Notes under the pieces: generated by a model
The model's database searches: none
The model's input: only the letters and a program-made list of their open reading frames with translations
What the model was told of the DNA's origin: nothing
Source of the DNA: Ignelater luminosus
Taxonomy: Eukaryota > Arthropoda > Insecta > Coleoptera > Elateridae
Direction of reading: 5' to 3'
Length of the DNA stretch: 64,000 bases
Assembly: GCA_011009095.1 (NCBI GenBank)
Contig: VTPC01090933.1
Coordinates: 82,361 to 146,360, forward strand
Shown: positions 35,359-47,743 of the stretch, piece after piece
Layout of the letters: every line of letters starts with the position of its first letter
Numbering within the stretch: the first letter of the stretch is position 1
Program-made: the position numbers and the translations under genes

Positions 35359-35875
35359 GTCTTCTACAAGTGTTGTAATGTATCTAGTTACATGTATCTA
35401 GATACTTTTGGTGTATCTGAGCGAGCAACTAGTTACTTTTTCCAATTTAGTATCAGTATCTGTAACTAGTTAGATTTTTTGTGTATCTGGTAGAAGTATC
35501 TAGATACACATCAATTACAATATTTTTATTTTGTAATTTCATGGAATAGAAATCTAAAATGAGCAGCATTCTCTCAAATCTAGGCAGGAGAGAGCAGAAC
35601 TGTGAATACGATTGTGATAAGCATAGAACAGTAAAATCAAATAAATCTTATGCTGGAATTTGTAAATAAGTTTTTTCCCTTATAGGTATAACGTTAACAA
35701 CCACAATAATGTATCTTAGTGAGTATCTATATATATTTTTTTTTAGTAATTGTATCTATATCAGTTACTCAACAAAGAAAGTATATGTATCTGTATCTAG
35801 ATACAAATTCCACTCAGTATCTGTATCTGTAACTAGATATTTAAAAAAATGTGTCTGTTACAACACTGTCTTCTA
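35359..35875. mobile_element. hAT-type MITE rich in GTATCTAGATAC
   Basis: The element at 35367-35867 is flanked by exact 8-bp duplications GTCTTCTA (35359-35366 and 35868-35875). The ends are CAAGTGTTGTAA and TTACAACACT. Both flanks carry GTATCTAGATAC, CTAGTTAC and related subterminal words. 501 bases, non-coding, directly after the GC-rich LINE block. Confidence 0.85.
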
Positions 35876-35879
35876 CACA

Positions 35880-36480
35880 TAATGTTCTATAGCGCAGGAA
35901 ATAAATAAGAAGCTTCAGTGACACTTTCCAATTAATAAATAATAACACAGATTTTTTAAAGACATTTAAGATCTTTTGTCAGTTATGAAATATAAGTATA
36001 AAAGTAGGTATCATATTGTTAAAAAAAAACTTGAACATTTATTTTATTAAGTAAATCATAACCTTTCGAAGCAAGAAAGTTATTCATTCTTGCTATTTGC
36101 AGCGCTTACGATTAATATTTGCAATGCAATGTTAACTTTTCAAATAATATTTCTACAGGTAGATAAAATTATTAACCTGCAAGTAAATGACTTTTAAGAT
36201 TCGCCTATTTCTTAATTAACACAAACTTGGCATTTCGATGATAAAAGAAATCATTTCGAAATGATGGTAGTTCCTTTTTAAAGTATGTACAATCTACATG
36301 AACGAATATCGTAAATGTGATTTGATTATGACTGCACTTTCTATTATTGAAAAGAATACTTTTTTATATGAATACAGTTTCCTAAAATATTCAATTTTCA
36401 ATTAATAACAATTAGGTATAACATTTTTAAACTAAAAGTAAACTGCACCAATTAAAAGTAAACAGCTTAGAAATTGTATT
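35880..36480. other. Gene-less AT-rich stretch
   Basis: No coding content, repeat or RNA gene recognised. Confidence 0.4.
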
Positions 36481-36484
36481 TAGG

Positions 36485-36640
36485 GCAAGGTCACTACGAC
36501 ATCCCCAATCAAGAAATGTGCGTTACAGGTTCGTGGCATAAATTAGTAAAAGTTGCAGTGTCATTATATAATCATGTGACAGTAAGTATGCAAAATTAAA
36601 AAGTATATAAATACGGCGATTGACTGAAACTACACTGAGT
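36485..36640 (+). promoter_or_regulatory. Orphan TATA promoter candidate
   Basis: TATATAAATA at 36604-36613 is followed about 25 bases later by ACACTGAGTG, a plausible start region. GCAAGGTCAC at 36485-36494 resembles an FTZ-F1/ERR-type half site. The arrangement looks like the CPCFC gene promoter, but no coding exon follows that I can recognise. Confidence 0.3.
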
Positions 36641-36649
36641 GCTTTGAAT

Positions 36650-38880
36650 TTTCTGCTGCCGACAATCTTATTTACTTAAATTAGCTGCATTATTTTTACG
36701 AAAAGCAAGTTAAGTCTCATTTAAAAAGAAATCAATAGTTTTAAATGCTAACACTATAGATTATATTTTGGAATGTCATGTACTTGAAAACAATTTTCAA
36801 GGAATGTGTTACTGTTACTGTTAAATCAAGTATTTTCATGACTTTTTAAATTTATTATTTTGTTTTTGATAAAATCAGATTAAATTATTAGTTATAGCTT
36901 TATCACGTTTCTATTGACGCATTTAGTTATTAGTATATTAAACAAATTTAAAAATTTGTTAATGTTACAACAACCTTGCCAAAAGCATAAATTTTAGTAT
37001 AAGATTTTTATGATTAATGCAGAAAAAATAGAAAATTGAAATGTAGGCCTTGCCTACCTCCTTGCTAAAACGATCTGCCACAACAAAGTAGAAAAGACAA
37101 AAACGAAGATTTTGTAAAACTGCGGAAAAAGATTCATAAAGTTTCAGCTGTCAACTAACAATTAGTAGTACCGAAAAAGGTAACCCCAAAAAAACATCCT
37201 AGATTTTCGAATTCGGCCAATTCGAGTATGTTATTATAAGCCTTTTCATAAGGATACATCTTTAGCCTAAATACTATAAACCATACATTAGCCCGAGGCC
37301 ACATTTGCCAAATTTGCTCGTATATATAACAAAACACGTTTGTATATTTCACAGCTTGACTATAACAATTAAATTATTTTGATCAGATATCTGCTCTAAC
37401 GTTAGTTTCTGCTGATAAACTTGCCTTTATAGAAGAAAAATCGTCTTCTGGGTGGCCCCCATGCCCATGTATGTATGCCATAAACCGTACTAAAAACCAT
37501 TTACAATGTGCAAAAACGCAAGGATAGTTACTTTTTAACTGAAACTGTCTTGTATACGCTTTGCATAAACATTTTTTAGAATACAAATTTCTTCAGCTGG
37601 AAAAGTAACTTCTCTCAGTCAGTACAACAGATAGTATACTTTCTAGCTACCAATAGTAAGAAAGAAAGATAACAATATTTTCCGCTCTAAACATACGCAT
37701 AACTATAGTTAATGACGGTCACATCTGGAACCAAACTTGATAAATGATAAGTATCTGCAAACCAAATAACGAACAATAAGTAAAACTAAAGAAATTTGAA
37801 TTATTGCAAACTTGATCAGATAATTTCTAGTAAGTTTTAAGTGCTAAGCGAGCTATATACAGAAAGTGCTGCAGGTTAGCTGTTTCAATCAAATTTATTG
37901 GAAAAAGTAAGGTCTCGATTTTTTAAACCAATAAATGATCTACAAGTACGGACCGCATTATAAATGTTATGTGCAAACATATTGAGCGAAAAAACCGACC
38001 AGGACACGTTCTGAGCTATGTAAAATATCCACAAAACGAAGTTTCGTGTGGGGATTCCTTCATGAAATCACCACGCGTTCTAGACAATTCAGAATTACAA
38101 AGACCCAAAATTCATGTTATTGATATCATTACTACTGTACTTGAATCTTTCGAAAGTTTTTTTCAAAAATTGTTTTGTCAGTCTCGCTACACACATGGCT
38201 ACAAATTCTGCTTTCTGTCACCTACATAATACGGATACTACTAACAATCGACTTAAGACAGACTTAAACCTATCGTCAGCAGTATTTATATGTTTAGATG
38301 AAACCAACAACTCATTATGACTCATTCCGGAACGCGTTGTGAGCGTTTCTTAAGTAGCTATGAAGCGAATTTTGTGTTTTGATAGTTTTTAATCGTCCAG
38401 GCGCGTTGAGGTTGTTCTGTAAAGATCCTAACACAAGATTTTGTTTTCTGGATGTTTTACATAGTTCAGAACGCGTTCGGGTCGGTTTTTTCCCTCAACG
38501 GCAATTTTCGATGTTTGCACCTAACACATACTGACTAACTTCCCGTTTTATAGGAAAGGACGTCAATTTCTCAAAAGATAAATGGAACATAGTAGTTTTT
38601 GTTGAGCCAATGAAATCCTTTCCCGTGCGATATTTCGCTGTAAGGTTTGTAAACCTGTATTTGAAAACTTTTATTTCTTTCCAATATTGAGATAAATGAG
38701 TTTGTGTAAACGCCTCTAAATACTAGAAACGTTGTTCACCATGAGAGGCAAGAAACAATTTAATCATGGTTTTGATAACCATAAGAATATGAATGATAAC
38801 TGGAAAAGGGTTAGTTTTTTTGAAAATAGTTACGCAACCAGTGCTTCCGGAATGAAAGTGAAAACAAATGAAATTCAACC
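36650..38880. other. Gene-less stretch
   Basis: Open frames at 37155-37586 (minus) and 37969-38320 (plus) have no recognised domain, splice context or codon evidence. They are treated as chance. Confidence 0.35.
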
Positions 38881-38891
38881 TAAGATATATT

Positions 38892-39857
38892 TCATTTTTC
38901 TACATAATCACCCTGTGATTCAACACACTTGGACCAACGCATCTCCAAATTTTCAATGCCTTTACGGAAATGCTTTTCTTCGAAGCCTGCAAAATATGCA
39001 TTTAAAGTGTCGATGACTTTTTCATTGCACCTGAATTTCTTTCCAGATAGAAATTTCTTCCGATTGGGGAACAGATAAAAATCCGACGGAGCCAAATCGG
39101 ATGAGAAGGGGGGAAGGCAAACGATTTCGATCTTCAACTCGGCAATCGCATTGTCTTCGTGAAACAAGAGTTTTTTGTTTGACATTCCGGGACGTTTTTC
39201 ACAAATTGTTGCATTTAGTTGTTCTAAAAGTGTTGAGTAATACTGACCTCTTATGGTTTTTTTTCCCAGAAAACAAAAGCCATTACTTTTCTAGCCGACT
39301 GAATTGTTTCTGCCTTCTTCGGGGCAGATTCTCCCTGACCAACCCACTGTTTTGACTGTTGTTTGGTTTCTAGGATATAATCGTGAATCCAAGTTTTGTC
39401 AATAGTCACAAATCTCCTAATGAAATCAACTGGATTTTTTCTAAATAACTGCAAACACTCAGCTGAAATTCGAGCACGAATGCGTTTTTGTTCTGGAGTG
39501 AGCAGACGCGGCATCCACCTTGCTGAAAGCTTTTTTAATCCCATGTCCTGATGCAATATATTGACAACCCGTTCATGCTCACAGCTTCAACTATTTCACG
39601 AACTTTTACTCGACGACACCATATCATGGATCCTGTCAATGATTTTTGGAGTAGTCGCAGATTTAGGGCGTCCTGAGCGAGGTTCATCAGTTGTTTGGGT
39701 TACGTCCACGTTAGAATTCAGACATCCAAAAACTTACGGTAGAAAACAGTGGTGAAGAGTCGTCAAGAATAAAATCCAATCTGACTTTAACTTCTGTGAC
39801 TGTTTTGCCCTCCAAATAAAAAAATTTAATGGCAGCTCTAATTTCATTTTTCTCCAT
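38892..39857 (-). pseudogene. Himar-like (irritans type) mariner transposase, broken
   Basis: The minus-strand start is MEKNEIRAAIKFFYLEGKT at 39857. It continues through GRPKSATTP-type and MGLKKLSARWMPRLLTPEQK, FVTIDKTWIHDY, ETKQQSKQWVG, KKAETIQSARKVMAFVFW, and ends LFHEDN..., PFSSDLAPSDFYLFPN and CVESQGDYVEK. It has frameshifts near 39560-39720 and a loss of roughly 40-50 residues between FVFWEKKP and KKLLFHEDN. The DETW motif reads DKTW. Terminal inverted repeats were not identified. Confidence 0.85.
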
Positions 39858-39989
39858 AATTGAAAAATCACAAAATACAAGTACATCAACGGTTATCAAA
39901 AGTGAACTAAATGACGACCATGACGACAGATCAATTTGATTTGTTTCTATGAACAGTTGAAATACCAACTTACTTGATGATGCAAATTA

Positions 39990-42530
39990 AATTGAATAAA
40001 GCCAATTGATTGTGACGAAGTACGCCAAGTACCGACACCAAACAAAAGACGATCGCAAATTGGACTCATTAACAATAACATCAGTTGTATCACAATCAAC
40101 TGGCCTTGAGATTGAATTATTACGTCGCCGTCTATGGGCGATTCCGGAAACTTTTCAATTAAGCCTCGTATGTTCTCCTAAATCAAGGTAAAAGAGACTC
40201 GTATTTCATTTAAAAAGAAAAATAATTTGAGTTTCTGTACCTGTATCTTCAAACTAATCAATTGAAATTCAATTATTGTTTTTAATTAGAGCTAAGGAGG
40301 GATAAAGTTTACTTATATAAAGTGGAATGCTGTAATAACTTCTTTTATAAATATCAGGGTGAGTCAAGAAGTTTGGGAAAACTACAAGAAATAATTGAAT
40401 AATAAATCAAAAAGAAAATTTAAAATATAGGGGCCAGGATGTTTGGGCGCGGCTATTTGGGCGGGGCTGTTTGGGCGCCGCTGTTTGGGCGCAGAGTTGA
40501 TTGGGCACCGGCCGTTTAAGCGAAAGTACGTTTAGGCTTGAGATCGTTTTTGGGGAATTTAAGATTATTACAACAGCCATTCCCTTTTTGAATATGTCTA
40601 ATTGTAAGTCTGTTTGCAAATTTCCAATTATTGTTTCTGTCACGATTTAATTGGCCTATGTAGTTTTCCAATAGCAAATTAAATATTCTGGAATGTTATA
40701 CATGTAAAAATTTAAATATAACAAATCTTGAATTTTATCCAGCAATTCTAAAGGTTAGGTATTAATGGGCGTATACTAGGTTAGACTCAGGACCACTTGC
40801 CACTAATTTCAAAAAGTATTTCATTTTTCTACTTAATTATTTTATGGTTTTCAGATTACAAGTGATGTCAGATAATAAACTGCAGGTGTAAGCTGTTTGG
40901 CAATGAAATTCTTCAAAGTTTACTAAACACAGCTCGTACCTAATAAATTAAAAGAAAAAAAGACCTAGACAATATAATAATAAAAGTAGTAATAAAATTT
41001 CACAACACTAAAGTTACAAGAATTGCATGCTATAAATATTCCCCACTTGTAATTCAGGAAAGAATTCGTTTAGTATATTGAGTTAGAAGAATTATAAATT
41101 ATATTTCATAAGTTGCATTTTCTTAAATCAAGCTATTATTACAGTATAAACAGAATAAAAAAGATAAGTACCATATTATTATATTGCCTAATGTATTATT
41201 TTTATTGATATTTTAACCTTGTTCACATGAGTTAAGAATAATAAAAGCAATATACAAATTTGTCTAATTCATTTCTTTTTAATTATAAATTAAAATCGAT
41301 TTACTTACTTATTATACATGAAAGTTATACAAGCTATCTCCCATAATTTATAATTGTAAATTTATAGCATTTCTATAAGTATATTTCCTGCACAGTTCAA
41401 CGTCTAACTGAATAAATACAATTTAAATTCACAAAACTGTTTCAACATTATTAATATTCATTTTATCTAAAGTCGACCTTCAAAATTAAAATATTTGCAG
41501 TTTTTAAATACAGGTTGATTTTGCATAATGCCAATATGCAATTCGTGTAACATTTAATGTGACCCTCATAGTAACCTCTCCTACCCACATTTTTGTATTC
41601 GATATATGACACTACCGAAATTTAAGAAAAATGAAAATAATTAACTGAATACCTTAACCTAATTGATTTTTAATTGGAACTTTTATTTGAGACAAGAATT
41701 TAATATTAATAAAGTTACCTACTTTTTTTTAAGATTTCTATCATATTGAATAATTATGAAATGCCTTTTATATGTTAATATTTATGTGTAGATGCAGAAT
41801 AAGAAGTATCTATTGTGTATTTTTTAGCTTGATGACAATCAAATACTACACAATTGTAGAAATTACGAAGTATTTTATTGGAATCTCTTTTGCAATAAAC
41901 TTTAGAAATAATAATTGAGAATGTACTATTTAGAATAGAAATTAAAATAAATAATAGAGTTTGATATTCAGCATTTTATAATAATAGGTGGTTGGGTGGA
42001 CCATAATAAAACAAAGGAGCAGCCTTGAATGTGACAAAATGCAAGAACAACAACTGCACTAGGATACTTGATGTATATGTTGCTCTGAACAATCATATAT
42101 GTTCAATTGTTATAACAAGTACGATAATGAAAGGGAAAAGAGCAGAAACAAAACAGTCACATGTACTTGAAAAAATTCTTTAGTAAAGTAACGCAATAAG
42201 GTCACAGTCTTATTACAGGCAGAATAAGGAAAGCCTCACCTAGCACAGGTATTTCAACTTCACTTTTTATCTTATACAGCCCATTTTTAAAATTGATTGA
42301 ATATTTGCCATGGCAATGAAGTGTAAAACCTTGGGAACAATGTGACAGAAAGCAAATCTTGAGGAATTAAATATAGTACACACCCAGACATTACTTGCTT
42401 ATGAGGAATATCTAGAAAATACAAGAACATAGTCCATTGCCTCAAAAGTTGGTTTCCTTTATGTGTGGGATCGGTAGTAAAAATTTATACTGTTACATTT
42501 CTGTTAAAACGGGTGTAACGGGTGTGGTTT
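39990..42530. other. Gene-less AT-rich stretch
   Basis: An open frame at 40006-40191 followed by AAG|GTAAAA could be an exon, but I do not recognise it. Apart from the 14-bp minisatellite at 40441, nothing else could be assigned. Confidence 0.35.
40441..40515. repeat. 14-bp GC-rich tandem repeat
   Basis: Units GTTTGGGCGCGGCT, ATTTGGGCGGGGCT, GTTTGGGCGCCGCT and GTTTGGGCGCAGAG start at 40441, 40455, 40469 and 40483. More diverged TTGGGCACCGGCC and GTTTAAGCG units follow. The period is not a multiple of three. It is a sharp GC island in an otherwise AT-rich stretch. Confidence 0.85.
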
Positions 42531-42533
42531 AGG

Positions 42534-42542
42534 TATATAAAG
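42534..42542 (+). promoter_or_regulatory. TATA box of the CPCFC gene
   Basis: TATATAAAG lies about 52-60 bases before the ATG at 42593. A start site near 42565 (TCACTGTG) would suit the spacing. Confidence 0.6.
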
Positions 42543-42592
42543 AAATATTTTATATCGATTGTCACTGTGAACTTGTACAGTACTAGAACAAC

Positions 42593-43630
42593 ATGTTTGT
42601 AAAACTGGTAAGTTACTCTAGTGCAACAACAAAAACAACTCAAATTTCAGTGCATCAATATCTGGGATTGCTTAAATACTCATGGATTACCTATTTTAAG
42701 CAATTTCAAGTGTGTTCAAGAAGATCCGATTTTAAGTGCAACAGTGAAAGAACGATAATATGTGGTGCAAACTATACCATAATCCATTTTTCCTGAAATT
42801 ATTATTTAAAAGAGTAAAATTAGTGCTATCACAAAGTTTTTAAAATAATTTAAATATTTTTTTACAACAAAAAAATGGATTTGATAAGTTTGTGTTCAAT
42901 AAAGATGATGTGCTTAATTCGATTGTTAAGTAATAATTTTAATACCGTTTTCACTTTTCAGGCAGTATTTGCTTGCGTAGTGGCAGTAGCCGTAGCCGTC
43001 TACAATGGTCCCCTAGCAGGAGGTGTTCCAGCATCATTATACCCAGCAGGAGTTAGCCCACAAGCATGCCCTAATTTCCCTCACTGCACTAACCCTGCAG
43101 TTGCCGCAAACCCTAATGCTCCCGCCCCTCCTGCAGCCTATGGCCCCCCTGCTCCTTATGGGCAATACAATCCTCAACCCGCATACAACGGTGGGTACAA
43201 TAACGCCTTAGATAGTGGAAGATACACCGGAGATGGGGACTACCACGGTGAAGGTTTAGCCGAATCTGGTGCTTATGGGGATGTTAGCCAAGGTTAGAAT
43301 CTTGGGATTTTGTAGTTTATGATTTGTGAATTAATAAGCTTTGGAATTTTGTTAGAAAATTGTACTGTATTTCTAGAGTAGAAAATTCTAATTTCAAAAA
43401 TGTATTTAGTGAAATCTAGTAATGGATATTAACAAGTATTTAGTAATATCCAGAAAAACGTTTTAATTCTGCTTAATAATAGCATAAAATGATTTGCAGG
43501 ATACAACTCTGGTCCAGCTTACAATCCACAACCTGCACCAGCATACAACCCAGCACCATACGGTCAACCTGCAAGTATACCTGCTGGTGTAAATCCACAA
43601 AGTTGTCCTAACTACCCATTCTGTCACTAA
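42593..43630 (+). CDS. CPCFC-family cuticular protein
   Basis: Three exons: 42593-42607, 42962-43292 and 43500-43630, 158 residues. The first exon carries only MFVKL; splicing to AVFACVVAVAVAVYN completes a signal peptide, a typical insect cuticle-gene layout. The mature protein is rich in Pro, Ala, Tyr and Gly. It has two copies of the C-X5-C motif that defines CPCFC proteins: PQACPNFPHC in the first half and PQSCPNYPFC at the C terminus, each preceded by YPAGV or IPAGV. AYNPQPAPAYNPAPYG repeats lie between them. It is expected to be secreted by epidermis into the cuticle. The frame is intact, with a TATA box upstream. Confidence 0.88.
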
Positions 43631-43777
43631 ATACTAATTTTATAGTTATAATTAGCGCCAGCAAGACAGCCAGCTGACAAACTGTTGTTGCATACTGCCT
43701 AATGTACAATACTCATTAAGCTGTGTTCCATTCATGATGAATATATATTTTTAAATATATTTTTATATTTAAATATA

Positions 43778-43800
43778 TAAATAAATTTTTTTAATTATTT
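43778..43800 (+). terminator. Poly(A) signal region of the CPCFC gene
   Basis: An AATAAA lies about 150 bases after the stop codon in an AT-rich run. Confidence 0.4.
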
Positions 43801-45280
43801 CTGTTTTTTATTTTTTTATATGAAAATCGTAAGATTATTATTGGGATTTAAATAGTAATTACTTAACACTTTCACAATGTAACCTCGACCTTGCTCACTT
43901 CATACTTGCATCAGTCTGCAAACCGGTATAGCAAAGAACAAAAGAAAAAACAAGATCAATGTCATTGGTTAATATAATGTTAATGGTGATATATTTTTAA
44001 AGGAAATAAAGGTTATAACAGTCAAACCAATGTCTTTCTTTCAATTAAACTTTTAATTATTATAATTAAGCAAAATCCATACAATATAAAAATCAAAAAA
44101 ATTAATGTAATATTTAAATATGTCTTAAATGTTGTGTCAATTACCTCCGACCTATCAAAAATTAAATATAATTTCATTAAAATGTCAAGGATTTAAACTT
44201 GGCCACGCTAAATTAGCCTAATAAATAAAATGATAAATATTTTACACAAAAGCCTGCACCTACTACACACTACAACAAAAGAGGAAAAGAATTATATTGA
44301 TATTTTACAAGATTTCAAGATAAAATTTGAATTTAGAAATATTGTGAAAAGAATTTAAGATTATCTGGGATTTTAATTTTAATTTAATTAATCAAAATTT
44401 AAATAAAAGTTAAATTAATGTATGTAGAGTAGTTCAAGATAACATATTTTATGCTAATCTAACACCTAATTGGTTTAATTTGCTTATTCTATGCAATGAA
44501 ATTTAAATTTTAATATGTACATAATATAATTTGCATTTTGAAATCTTTTTAATAAATTAAAACATGATTTATATTATAGTGTTTGGACAAAGTCGGCCGC
44601 AGTTTACCCATTTATGTATCCAGCAATATTAATAAATAATAAGTAAATCCGCATAACAGATTAATGGTTGTTTGTAGTCAAGATGATATAAAACAATTTT
44701 AGTATTGTATGTAGCACTAAGAAAGAACAATAGAAATATTATAAGACCATATATATGATGAAAAGGTATGTGGGTAGGTTATATAAAGCTGAAGCTGATG
44801 TGAATGGAACAACTTTATTAAAGCAACTATTTAATAAACAAGAAACACTAACTTACATCAGCATTATCCAATTACCACCACCTATCTTTTATGACTAAAT
44901 GAAAGAAGTTTGTCTTTGGTGAAAATATTGCTTACTAAAGACTATACACGATAAAACCTGGCCACTTTCAAATGATTGTGTAAAGAACAAAAATAAATCA
45001 AACCCAAACTTAATTTTTATTGTGATCATATGAACTATAATTTAAGTGTAAAACATGTTATTTTAATTTTTTAAAGTCAAATGACTAAATTCTCAAACTT
45101 TCTTCTTAACACTCATCATTAATTTTTGTACAGATTTTCAGTTACTGAATTTACTGCTAACAGCTACATCACCCATGTCTTTCACTTAATTTTTACTGCG
45201 CTTTAACTGACGTTTTACCAGAGCCCAATATTTCCCAACTCAGCAAAGTGTGAAACAATTAGGTAGATTTATCAATTTTG
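43800..45280. other. Gene-less AT-rich stretch
   Basis: No coding content, RNA gene or structured repeat recognised. Confidence 0.4.
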
Positions 45281-45286
45281 CTACAA

Positions 45287-45529
45287 CTACCACATTATGA
45301 TTTTCATACCATAATACCATTCCATTTTCCATAATGGCAAGAAGCTTAGATCTGGCCAGAATGCTACAGACACTGTATGGCTTCTTATAATAATGGCAAA
45401 AGACATTTTATAAGACATTTCTTCCTTTATTTCTTGGTTTACAGTTCCCATTGAAATGAAACTTTGACTTCTTCGGCTGCAAGAACAGATGACTTGCCAA
45501 ACTAAAAATCTTTTTGGAAATTTTAACAA
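45287..45529 (-). pseudogene. Mariner-related transposase fragment
   Basis: The minus-strand frame reads KFPKRFLVWQVICSCSRRSQ, FISMGTVNQEI and VAFWPDL. It matches the central block of the family at 53910-54880 (KFFKKYLVWQALDE, VLFWPNLATSH). Only this short part survives. Confidence 0.6.
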
Positions 45530-45589
45530 TTTTTTCTTTTTAAACCTATCTGGAACACTATTTTCTCTGGTGCTGTATAGAATTCCTGG

Positions 45590-45903
45590 CCAGGTAACTG
45601 TTGAAAGTTGGCAACAACATATGAAGGGTCCGGCAGGGAATAACGATGAATGTCACATAAATACTGAAATTGAGTTAGTGATACCATTTACTTACTACAG
45701 TAGAATACTATAAATTTTATATATTACCCAGACCATAAATGCTGACAACATCAAAATATAAGCGAATATGTTTCAACAAAACAGCAAGAACCAATGAGTG
45801 TTTTGAATATATAAGTTGAAATTTCTCTAATTCATGTTTTTGTGACATCATCATTATTCCCCTGGACCCTTCATATGTTTCATCGTCCATCACAACGCAC
45901 CTG
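45590..45903. mobile_element. Hairpin MITE, CATATGAAGGGTCC arms
   Basis: 45616-45657 (AACATATGAAGGGTCCGGCA...) is matched in reverse complement by 45841-45880. Similarity continues outward to about 45590 and 45903. Non-coding, next to the transposase fragment at 45.3 kb. Confidence 0.6.
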
Positions 45904-45909
45904 TAAACG

Positions 45910-47500
45910 CATTATTTTTCAATAAAAAGTGACTGAGTTTTAAAATTTGTTAAAAAATCATGTTAGCTCTTTTTGCGGGTGCAGTTCAACATGGCAATCT
46001 GATTTTTGAGTAAATTTGGAACTCATCAGTCGTTTTTTATTCTAAAATAATGTACATCAAAATTAAATATTACCGTTATTGGAGAAGACTTTATCAAGAA
46101 TAACAATTTGCCCTAAAAGCGAACTCAATCTGGGGACATAAGCTGTATGTTGTTATCAACATTAAAATTACAGAAGTGCAAATTAATTAATTGAATGAAG
46201 AACAATTTTAAAGATCTATCTGCTTTTAATAAAATAACAGATATTTGATTAAATTTGTATTATTAGAATTTTGCAAAAAAGAGTATCTATCCTGTATTAA
46301 ATTATCTTGATGTCATTTCCAAGATGCACACCACATGGAAATATTGAACTCTATCAAACAATCTTTTTTTCAGATATGAATTTTTATAGTTCATATTTAT
46401 GCTAACAAATTGTTTTAAAAATAGTTCACTATAGTTTGATAAAAAGATTTCCTGACCATGCAGATTATTTAAATTGCTTGAAAACAATGCATTCTACAAG
46501 AAAAATTCATTGCATCTTTCATTCAGAAGATATAAGTGTTCTGATTACAATTATAGTGGAAATGATAGTCAGATACATACACTCCTCAAATAATTAAAGT
46601 GCATGTACTTTTTTGAGTTAATCTTAATAATTTCTATTTTCTTTATTGAGCTGTAGCATACTGGTTGTCACTACTTATCCCTGCTCATATGGGTAGTAAA
46701 AACTGCAAGGAGTTTAAACGGCATACGTTTATAAGTAAGACAGAGAATTCCGATATGTGTTTGAAAAATGATGGTGAATGGTGGAATGTTTTATCACTGT
46801 CTTACTTTAAATTTGTACTAGTATTTAGACTACTTGCACGCATTATTATTGCATAGTTGAATTTCAAGGTGACAGGTAGTATATAAATAATTATAATTAT
46901 CTGACAAATTCAATCATTAGTATTTCTTTAATAATAGATGTAGATTGTCTAATGTACTATGGTGGTATTTTTTTGAAAAATGAATAAACAAGAAACAAAG
47001 ATTGGGAGTTCAAACCTCCCAGAATTTTAATTAATTATTGATTTGATATATGTGGTTTTTAGTGAACCTGGAACTTAGAAAAATATTATTTATCTGAGAC
47101 TCTGAGATGGTGCTTGCTCAAATTGCATGCTAGATCCTAGTTAGTTAGTATTTACGGCTTTGGGAATAGGGAATAGTTACACTGAAGAATTAAAACTCAA
47201 GAATTTTTTTTAAATTCTTAATCAACATTATTCCTTTAGCTAGCTAACTTAAAAACATAAAAAATGAAATTTTGTATACAAATTTACCGCAAATATACCT
47301 TTTAGATTTCAAAAATGATCCTTGTTTTGCTATTGGTGGAATAAAATTTACAGGGACGGTGTGCTCATGCACAATAGAATCTGTAATGTGGAAATAATAG
47401 ATTTGTTTTTAATCTCAAGAGATTAAGGATATAGTAATGAATCTGTCTTATAGATATATATTTATTGACAATCTAATAAATAATTTTAGTTTATATGAAC
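45910..47500. other. Gene-less stretch
   Basis: No gene is recognised. GGGAGTTCAAACCTCCC at about 47006 looks like a tRNA T-arm, but no other tRNA part is present. Confidence 0.35.
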
Positions 47501-47508
47501 TGAATTTG

Positions 47509-47616
47509 TTTCCCGCCAAAATCAGAATAAATGTAACCTAAATTCGGCTCTGTGTGCCAGGTGTTAGATGGTTGATGTACATAAGGAACAAATAAGAATA
47601 CTTCCCGCTTAAAAAG
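47509..47616 (+). promoter_or_regulatory. Two E2F-like sites upstream of dUTPase
   Basis: TTTCCCGCCAAAA at 47509-47521 is a full E2F consensus. A second, CTTCCCGCTTAAAA, starts at 47601. They lie about 235 and 143 bases before the dUTPase ATG. dUTPase is an S-phase gene, so E2F control is expected; binding itself is inferred. Confidence 0.5.
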
Positions 47617-47743
47617 CGGTTATTTCGGTTATTTCTCATTTCTAGAAGCAGACGTGTTGGAGTAAAGAAGTCGTTTTGCTTGTGCTTCATTTCGGAGTTT
47701 TGTATTGATTTATATATTATTATTATTGCATAATCATCACATC

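Noticed and set aside
37155-37586. Minus-strand open frames of 65-67 codons
   Set aside because: No recognisable motif and no splice sites linking them; length is within chance for this composition.
42875-42961. Open frame extending upstream of CPCFC exon 2 (MDLISLCSIKMMC...)
   Set aside because: The TTTTCAG acceptor at 42961 joins in frame to the signal-peptide exon at 42593-42607, so this upstream part is intron.
47000-47026. tRNA-like T-arm GGGAGTTCAAACCTCCC
   Set aside because: No acceptor stem, D-arm or anticodon arm can be placed upstream, and there is no box A; it is not a tRNA gene.
47705-47743. Longer dUTPase N terminus
   Set aside because: The extension begins with TTG, not ATG; the first ATG in frame is 47744, which gives the usual family length.
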